From: Flavobacteriales bacterium
GTDB taxonomy: Bacteria; Bacteroidota; Bacteroidia; Flavobacteriales_F; PHOS-HE28
Length of the DNA stretch: 64,000 nt
NCBI GenBank assembly: GCA_016700415.1
Contig: CP065018.1
Span: forward strand, 124,001 to 188,000
Direction of reading: 5' to 3'
Positions 58,977-64,000 of the stretch are shown piece by piece. The translations under genes and the position numbers were made by a program. Positions within the stretch are counted from its first letter, which is position 1. Each line of letters starts with the position of its first letter. Below the pieces are notes generated by a model. It was not told where the DNA came from. It ran no database searches and worked only from the letters and a program-made list of their open reading frames with translations.

Positions 58977-59807
58977 ATGCGCTCGATCATTCCCCTCGCC
59001 CTGTTGCTCTCCACCACGCTTAGTGCCCAAGTGCAGAGCACATCCCGGACCACCCCCTTCGTCTTTGGCGATGTTATCACCTTCCATTCCGAAGCCCTTG
59101 ACCAGGAGCGCGTGCTGAACGTCTACCTGCCGGAAGGGTATACCGACAGCACGTTGAACTATCCGGTGATCTACGTGCTGGACGGTTCCGCGAACGAGGA
59201 CTTTCCGCACATCGCCGGGCTGGCGCAGTTCATGAACATGTACGACCTGCTTCCGAAGAGCATCGTGGTGGGCATCGCCAACAACGGCAAGTCGCGCTAC
59301 CACGATTTCACCGGCGCTACGCAGAGTGACAGCGACAAGGTCTGGTTGCCCACTTACGGCGGGTCCGCAGCCTTCATCAGTTACTTGGAGAAGGAAGTGG
59401 AACCGATGGTGAAGCAGCATTACCGCACCTCGGGGCATCGCACTTTGATCGGCCAATCCTTAGGCGGGCTGTTGGCGACGGAAGTGCTCTTCACCAGACC
59501 GGAGCTCTTCGATGACTACATGCTGATCGGTCCCAGTCTTTGGTGGAATGACGGTGCGCTCGCAGCCGGTGCGGAAGCTTGGGTGAAAGCACATCGCGAC
59601 CTGCACAAGCGCGTCTTTATCGCCTCCGCCGGGAACGAGGACATGATGAAGGAACAGGTCGGGCAGGTGGTGGATGCGCTCCGCAAATATGGAGGACCAT
59701 CACTTCAAAGTTGGTACGAATACTTCCCGAAAGAGACCCACGCCACCTTGCTGCACCGTGCGGTGTACAAAGGGTTCGAGCGGTTCTGGCCGCAGGTGGA
59801 GAAGTGA
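58977..59807 (+). CDS. Alpha/beta hydrolase, esterase D-like
   Basis: Exported hydrolase of 276 residues with signal MRSIIPLALLLSTTLSAQ. It has the putative-esterase (PF00756) pattern: ERVLNVYLPEGYTDSTLNYP, VIYVLDGSANEDFPHIAGLA, the nucleophile elbow LIGQSLGGLLA and a late His in PKETHATLLHRA. Relatives act on siderophore esters or S-formylglutathione; the substrate is not known here. The start codon is preceded by CAACTTCGC, a weak promoter-like match. Confidence 0.85.
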   Translation: MRSIIPLALLLSTTLSAQVQSTSRTTPFVFGDVITFHSEALDQERVLNVYLPEGYTDSTLNYPVIYVLDGSANEDFPHIAGLAQFMNMYDLLPKSIVVGIANNGKSRYHDFTGATQSDSDKVWLPTYGGSAAFISYLEKEVEPMVKQHYRTSGHRTLIGQSLGGLLATEVLFTRPELFDDYMLIGPSLWWNDGALAAGAEAWVKAHRDLHKRVFIASAGNEDMMKEQVGQVVDALRKYGGPSLQSWYEYFPKETHATLLHRAVYKGFERFWPQVEK

Positions 59808-59813
59808 TCCAGG

Positions 59814-60230
59814 TCACGCTCGCTCCGCAGCCAGCCGGTAGCCGATCCATGCCATCGGCAGATAGGCCACCACCAGGTCCAGCGTGCTGAACCAGACCGG
59901 TGCATTGGGGATCATGCGAACGGCCATGATGCCGCCGAGCATGAAGAAGGCACCGATGATCATGGCCAGGGCCAAGTGCCGGGAGGCTGCCAGCTTCGCC
60001 GCGAGGAAGGCTCCCACCAATACGCCTGCCGCATGCGCGATGAAAGGCGCCATGAGCTGAAGCACCGAATACTCACCAATGTGCGCGTTGATGCTGGCGA
60101 TGTCGTTCACGTCCACGCCCGCCGGTGGCGGAAGGAACTTTCCGCCGAGGATGATCAGGCCCATGTTCACGAAGCCGCCAACGACGAGGCCGGCAAGAAC
60201 AGCGAGGATGTTGCGGAGGATCGGGTGCAT
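59814..60230 (-). CDS. Small four-helix membrane protein
   Basis: Integral membrane protein of 138 residues: MHPILRNILAVLAGLVVGGF, then YSVLQLMAPFIAHAAGVLVG, LALAMIIGAFFMLGGIMAV and LDLVVAYLPMAWIGYRLAAE. No charged catalytic motif is visible; function unknown. The start at 60230 is chosen since the upstream extension is Arg/Pro-rich and non-coding in character. It is convergent with the esterase, ending 7 bp from its stop. Confidence 0.72.
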   Translation of the reverse strand: MHPILRNILAVLAGLVVGGFVNMGLIILGGKFLPPPAGVDVNDIASINAHIGEYSVLQLMAPFIAHAAGVLVGAFLAAKLAASRHLALAMIIGAFFMLGGIMAVRMIPNAPVWFSTLDLVVAYLPMAWIGYRLAAERA

Positions 60231-60378
60231 GGTGCGTGGGTTTGGTGGATCGGAGCGGGCAATGTACGCGATGGTGACAGGTCGATGCCTGAAGCGCAAT
60301 GGGACAATGGCGCCACGCACCGGCTTGACGAGCGGAACAGGCCACAGGAATGCCCCGGCCAGCATCATTTGCTTTGGG

Positions 60379-60387
60379 TAGCTTCGC
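60379..60387 (+). promoter_or_regulatory. -7 box of the YjdM-like gene
   Basis: TAGCTTCGC matches TAnnTTyGC, 19 bases before ATG 60407. Confidence 0.45.
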
Positions 60388-60406
60388 AGCTTGTTATACC
60401 ACAGCC

Positions 60407-60745
60407 ATGAGCACCACGCCCCCATGCCCGCAATGCAAGTCAGCCTTTGCTTACCCCACTGGCCAAAGTCTGATGTGCCCCGAATGCGGTCACGAATGGA
60501 ACCCGGAGGAATCGGCTGCTGAAGAGGCTGGCCCGGTGGTGAAGGACGCGAACGGCAACATCCTGCACAACGGCGATGATGTGGTGATGGCCAAAGACCT
60601 CGCCGTGAAAGGCGCTCCCAAAGCGCTGAAGGCGGGCACCAAGGTGAAGAACATCCGGCTGGTGGAAGGTGACCACAACATCGATTGCCGCATCGAGGGC
60701 TTCGGTGCAATGGCGCTGAAGAGCGAGTTCGTGAAGAAGGCGTAG
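60407..60745 (+). CDS. YjdM/PhnA-family zinc-ribbon protein
   Basis: Small cytosolic protein of 112 residues. The N-terminal zinc ribbon is CPQCKSAFAYPTGQSLMCPECGHEW (four Cys in two CxxC pairs; quoted in full it is 25 residues, so note only Cys8, Cys11, Cys24 and Cys27). The C-terminal PhnA domain has VKDANGNILHNGDDVVMAKD and KVKNIRLVEGDHNIDCRIEG, typical of YjdM. Despite the old name, a role in phosphonate use is not established. Confidence 0.9.
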   Translation: MSTTPPCPQCKSAFAYPTGQSLMCPECGHEWNPEESAAEEAGPVVKDANGNILHNGDDVVMAKDLAVKGAPKALKAGTKVKNIRLVEGDHNIDCRIEGFGAMALKSEFVKKA

Positions 60746-60787
60746 GTGGCAATTGCCTGCTTTGTTCGCGTAAGGTTTGAACAAAGC

Positions 60788-60973
60788 TCAACTCTCTTTC
60801 TTCGGCATCCGCGACCAGAAAAGGATCGAGAACGCCAGACCTGCAAAAAAGACGGAAGCCGCCCGTGCCGTATGCCCTCCTTGCAGCCCCAAATAGGCCG
60901 ATGCCGTGCAGGAGATCATGATCCCGGCGATCAGCAACACGATGACTTTGCGACGTAGTGCGGGGTTTTTCAT
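60788..60973 (-). CDS. Small membrane protein (61 aa)
   Basis: Two hydrophobic segments, VIVLLIAGIMISCTASAYLG and AASVFFAGLAFSILFWS, and a basic C-terminus (RMPKKES). ATG 60973 is preferred over an ATG three codons upstream. No family recognised; the amino-acid pattern is that of a real small membrane protein. It is convergent with the YjdM-like gene. Confidence 0.55.
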   Translation of the reverse strand: MKNPALRRKVIVLLIAGIMISCTASAYLGLQGGHTARAASVFFAGLAFSILFWSRMPKKES

Positions 60974-61085
60974 GTGGGCCAAATGTAGGCGAAGGTAGAT
61001 TGGCTCACCACCTTAGCTGGATCCCGATCGCCCATGCTCGTGACCACGATCGTTCGATCATTGTCCGATCGAAGGGCTGAAGGTC

Positions 61086-61667
61086 TTACTGGTCATCCAA
61101 TCCCTTCCCCTCCAAGATCCGGTCGACATTTTTCTCCACCCGCGCCATCCGCGTTTTCTCTTGCTTGGCTGAGGAGAAGTAGAGGAGGTAGCCGCGCTGC
61201 CGGCCGGGCGTCAGGGCTTGAAAGGCTTTCTTCAGTTCCGGCATCTCTTTCAGTGCTTGTGCGAACTCCTCCGGCATGTTGAACTCCTTCGTCTTCTTCA
61301 TCGGCACCTTCGTGCCGGCCTTCTCCACAGCAATGGCCTCGTGGATGTAGGCCTTCAGCACCGGCGCCAGTTTCTTGATCTCCTTCAGGCTCTTGAAGCG
61401 GATCTGTCGCACGACCTGCACGTTCTCCGTCTGCTGGGTCATAATGCCTACGTCATCCTTCAGCAGCACGCCTTTGTGGAACAGCAGCGCGCAGTAGTCC
61501 TTGAAGCCGTGCATAAGGACCACATTCTTGCCCTTCAAGGTGTAGCAGGGGTGGCCCCACTTCAATTCCTCATCGAGGCCGCACTCCAGCGCGATGGTGC
61601 GCAGGGCCTTGAATTCCGCCTGCCACTTTGAGTCCTTGTCGAAATACCAGTCCACTTTGGGGTTCAT
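61086..61667 (-). CDS. YdeI/OmpD-associated family protein (DUF1801-containing)
   Basis: Cytosolic protein of 193 residues. The N-terminal DUF1801 part has LKWGHPCYTLKGKNVVLMHG and FKDYCALLFHKGVLL; the C-terminal YdeI part has EEFAQALKEMPELKKAFQAL then TPGRQRGYLLYFSSAKQEKT with RMARVEKNVDRILEGKG. The function is not established; the relative in Bacillus is linked with antimicrobial-peptide resistance. It is preceded by a 227-bp non-coding gap that holds an 8-bp inverted repeat (61797-61804 with 61818-61825). Confidence 0.88.
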   Translation of the reverse strand: MNPKVDWYFDKDSKWQAEFKALRTIALECGLDEELKWGHPCYTLKGKNVVLMHGFKDYCALLFHKGVLLKDDVGIMTQQTENVQVVRQIRFKSLKEIKKLAPVLKAYIHEAIAVEKAGTKVPMKKTKEFNMPEEFAQALKEMPELKKAFQALTPGRQRGYLLYFSSAKQEKTRMARVEKNVDRILEGKGLDDQ

Positions 61668-61894
61668 GGGTCCATGGATTGAATGTCCGAATCACCACAT
61701 GGGGGGATGCACGGACGGTATGCTGGCCCGAAAATTATTCATTGGCGGAGGAGGGACGAAATCTGAACGTGGAGTTTTCTTATTCTCCCCAACATATGCG
61801 GAGATCAAGCGGGATATTCTCCGCATCGGACCATTGCAAGGGCGATCGGCCGGCAGTCTGTGGCAACGGGCATCGGTGGTCCGGGAACTCCGCT

Positions 61895-63589
61895 TCACCG
61901 CAACACCGTGATGGTGCCGTTGGCTTCCTTGTCGATGACAGCGCCACACTCCGCCCGGTAGGCGACCTTGTAGAAGTAGGTGCCATCGGCCACATCTTTC
62001 GCGTTCCAGGACCCCTTCCCACCGCTGCCGGCATCGAACACCGTCTGCCCCCAGCGGTCGTATACGGTCAGTTCGTAGGTGTCGAACAAGGCGGTGACGT
62101 CCATGTCGGGGTCTGCGGGCAGGAAAGGCCGCCACACATCGTTCATGCCATCGCCATTGGGCGAGACCACGTTGGGGAGTGTGATCGAGCTGAGGTCCAC
62201 AGTGGGCACCGAGGTCTCCGCGATCACCACGGACGCTTGATCCGTGCATCCGTCCTCCAAATCGGTGACAAGAACGGTATAGGTGCCCGGTTGGGAGATG
62301 GTGGGCGAAGCCTCGCTGCTGAAGGCCGGGTCGGTGCCGCTTGCGGTCACGGCCGTCCACACGTAGTTCACGGCCTGCTCCGGAAGCACCTGAACGCCTT
62401 CCACGGTGATCGAGGTTATCGAGCAGGAAAGACTGTCCTGTTCCTGGGGGATGAGCACCTGTATCACATGGTCCGGTATGGTCACCTCAGCCAAGATGTT
62501 ACAGCCCGCGGCATCATCCACATGCAGCACATAATCGCCGGCCCAGAGCCCTGAGGCGGTGCCGTCGGGAAGCACGGTCCCCCCCAGCGTGAAGGTGACC
62601 GGTGCGGTCCCCCCGGACACGTGGACAGCCTGCAATGTTCCGCCCATCCCATTGCACGCGGAGGTGACCTCCACGGTATAAGAGAACGGTGCGATGATGG
62701 GTACTTCAAAAGTGGTCTCCACCACGATGTTGCCGCACGGGTCCTCCACGTTCCCCGATGTGGACGTGATGGTCAGTGTGTAAATGCCGCCTTCCATGGG
62801 AACGTCGTCCAAGGTGATGGTATAGCCCGATTGTGAGACCGCGCCCGGAACGTTCGGGGTGACAGTGCCGAAGGGGAGCACAACGCCGGAAGGGGAGGTC
62901 AGGGTGAAATCCGTCGGGATCACCGTACTGGTGACGATGGGTTCGCTGAAATTCACCACAAAGCTCTGGTTGGAACAATCCGTGGTGACCGATACCGGCA
63001 CCGGTGGGACATTGTCATAGATCGCCGCCGTGCTTTGCGTGAAATCGATGTTGTACCCGTCCGGGCTGCCGGACCAGTTCATCACCACCAAGGCATAGGT
63101 CTGCCCGACCGTTACGGGGAGGTCGGCATTGAAGGCCGGCCCGTTCAGGTCGCCGGGGCCGTTCGTGCTCCCCGTACCTCCATTGGCGGTGGAGATCCCT
63201 GTGGGGCCGTTCGTGCCAATTACACCATAGGAATTGCATTCCACCTCCGGTGAAGAACCGTTCTGTGCATTGATGCCGGCGCAGCCCCCGTCGGTGATGT
63301 TGAACAATCCCCAGTCGTAGTCGTCCGCATCGTTCGCCGGGTCGAGCACGAAGCTGAGATCGCCGGCTTCCTGCACCGTGAAGGTGTACCACAGGCTTGC
63401 GCTCTCCGCATTTTGGTTGCAGATCCCCGTGAACTCGAACACGTTCCCCGAACCCTGCGGAGCGGACAATTCGGTGTAGACGCCCCCGCAAAGCTGGATG
63501 GAACCGTCGCAGTCGCTCGTACTGGTCTGTGCGAACAAGGTTCCAGAGAACGCGATGCAGAGGCTGGCGAGGGTGCGGAGGTTTTTCAT
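61895..63589 (-). CDS. Secreted protein with CHU_C (T9SS type B) sorting domain
   Basis: Surface protein of 564 residues with signal MKNLRTLASLCIAFSGTLFA. The mature start TSTSDCDGSIQLCGGVYTEL, then SLWYTFTVQEAGDLSFVLDP and WGLFNITDGGCAGIN, match a domain common in gliding-associated proteins. Ig/PKD-like repeats follow. The last 85 residues are a CHU_C sorting domain: TLPNVVSPNGDGMNDVWRPF, YDRWGQTVFDAG, SWNAKDVADGTYFYKV. It is the second type B cargo in the window, after the gene at 1732-3786. The ligand is unknown. Confidence 0.87.
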   Translation of the reverse strand: MKNLRTLASLCIAFSGTLFAQTSTSDCDGSIQLCGGVYTELSAPQGSGNVFEFTGICNQNAESASLWYTFTVQEAGDLSFVLDPANDADDYDWGLFNITDGGCAGINAQNGSSPEVECNSYGVIGTNGPTGISTANGGTGSTNGPGDLNGPAFNADLPVTVGQTYALVVMNWSGSPDGYNIDFTQSTAAIYDNVPPVPVSVTTDCSNQSFVVNFSEPIVTSTVIPTDFTLTSPSGVVLPFGTVTPNVPGAVSQSGYTITLDDVPMEGGIYTLTITSTSGNVEDPCGNIVVETTFEVPIIAPFSYTVEVTSACNGMGGTLQAVHVSGGTAPVTFTLGGTVLPDGTASGLWAGDYVLHVDDAAGCNILAEVTIPDHVIQVLIPQEQDSLSCSITSITVEGVQVLPEQAVNYVWTAVTASGTDPAFSSEASPTISQPGTYTVLVTDLEDGCTDQASVVIAETSVPTVDLSSITLPNVVSPNGDGMNDVWRPFLPADPDMDVTALFDTYELTVYDRWGQTVFDAGSGGKGSWNAKDVADGTYFYKVAYRAECGAVIDKEANGTITVLR

Positions 63590-63702
63590 CGGAGCGAATA
63601 TAGGTGAGCGGTCCGGGATCCATGTTCCTCTACCCCCGCGCTCGGCCCCGGAGCCTCATCCGGGGTCCCGGGTGCCAGGTCTCGTGCGGCCTCCGGCCGT
63701 CT

Positions 63703-64000
63703 TCAATCCTCATCTCCGAACATCTTTAAAGGACTCCCATCGTGCGCGCAGCTGTACGCGTAATGCTCCGGCAACATGACCAAGCCCTGCTCAACCGGTT
63801 TGTTGCCCAATGCTCCCGCAAGTCTTCCCGGCTGACCAAACTTGGCGCTCCAGCTTGCTCGGCCGGGGCGACTTGTGGGTGGTGTACATGCTTCCATCCA
63901 TGCTTTTCCGTGAAGTCTTCGGACTTCACACAGCGGGGTTCGAACATATCGAAAGGAGACAACGCATGCTCTTCGATCCAATGCAAGTGCTCCGGAGGTA
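63703..64000 (-). pseudogene. Transposase-like C-terminal remnant (Y1/RAYT type), broken
   Basis: The minus strand ends in NKPVEQGLVMLPEHYAYSCA, similar to the NNPVxxGLVxxPExYxYSSA end of IS200-like and REP-associated transposases. Upstream in another frame it reads EHLHWIEEHALSPFDMFEPR, so the coding frame is disrupted, and the 5' part is outside the window. Two hairpins lie inside: GTGAAGTC-TTCG-GACTTCAC (63910-63929) and 63819-63832 with 63862-63875 (two mismatches). It is probably a decayed element. Confidence 0.5.

Overview
The window is a 64 kb piece of a chromosome from a GC-rich member of the Bacteroidota, most likely an uncultured Flavobacteriales. The sequence reasons are four secreted proteins with C-terminal type IX secretion (T9SS) or 'gliding motility-associated' sorting domains, a TonB-dependent receptor with a carboxypeptidase-like N-terminal domain, an S46 dipeptidyl peptidase, a DUF2807 adhesin-like protein, the eukaryote-like isocitrate dehydrogenase and aconitase of this phylum, and a recurrent TAnnTTyGC element before genes, which is the GC-rich form of the Bacteroidota -7 box TAnnTTTG. 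The genus cannot be named from the sequence.

Layout. 1-9.4 kb: the start of a fatty-acid beta-oxidation operon led by a MarR regulator, a large T9SS cargo protein, lipoproteins, a DUF2807 protein, a SiaB-like protein, an alanine dehydrogenase-family oxidoreductase and the tmRNA gene. 9.4-15.7 kb: a GT22-like mannosyltransferase, icd, dnaX (frameshifted as given) and the ribosomal protein operon rpsF-rpsR-rplI. 16-28 kb: a ThrE-like exporter, aconitase, two outer-membrane barrels, an OmpA-family protein, a UMF1-type MFS transporter, L-2-hydroxyglutarate oxidase, a DinB protein and purB. 28-38 kb: a DUF6438 lipoprotein, S46 peptidase, yidC, pyrG and a TonB-dependent receptor. 38-43 kb: an accessory stretch with repeats, a candidate small RNA, and two T9SS cargo genes, one broken by a small insertion element. 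43-50 kb: an envelope and energy cluster with lptD divergent from an operon of cell-wall amidase, MlaD-like protein and two heterodisulfide-reductase-like Fe-S proteins. 50-64 kb: a tricorn-like protease, a three-gene cluster ending in a beta-helix protein, DUF2461, a Fic protein, an esterase, small proteins, another T9SS cargo gene and a transposase remnant.

How it fits together. Most genes are housekeeping (TCA cycle, purine and CTP synthesis, DNA replication, translation and ribosome rescue, membrane insertion, LPS and outer-membrane upkeep) or serve a peptide- and lipid-using, surface-active lifestyle (S46 and tricorn-like peptidases, beta-oxidation, T9SS cargo).

The observations most worth checking are these. 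(1) A run of nine A residues in dnaX at the collar/linker border has a stop close behind in both other frames, the arrangement expected for making a short gamma form. (2) A 174-bp element with 13-bp terminal inverted repeats and a 6-bp target duplication interrupts a T9SS tail-fibre-type gene, and its exact removal restores the frame. (3) Two identical 28-bp repeats, each holding an 18-bp palindrome, lie before the ThrE-like gene. (4) A probable minus-strand small RNA lies near 39.0-39.1 kb. (5) A probable MarR operator overlaps the promoter of the beta-oxidation operon. I found no CRISPR array, prophage, recognisable defence island or tRNA gene.
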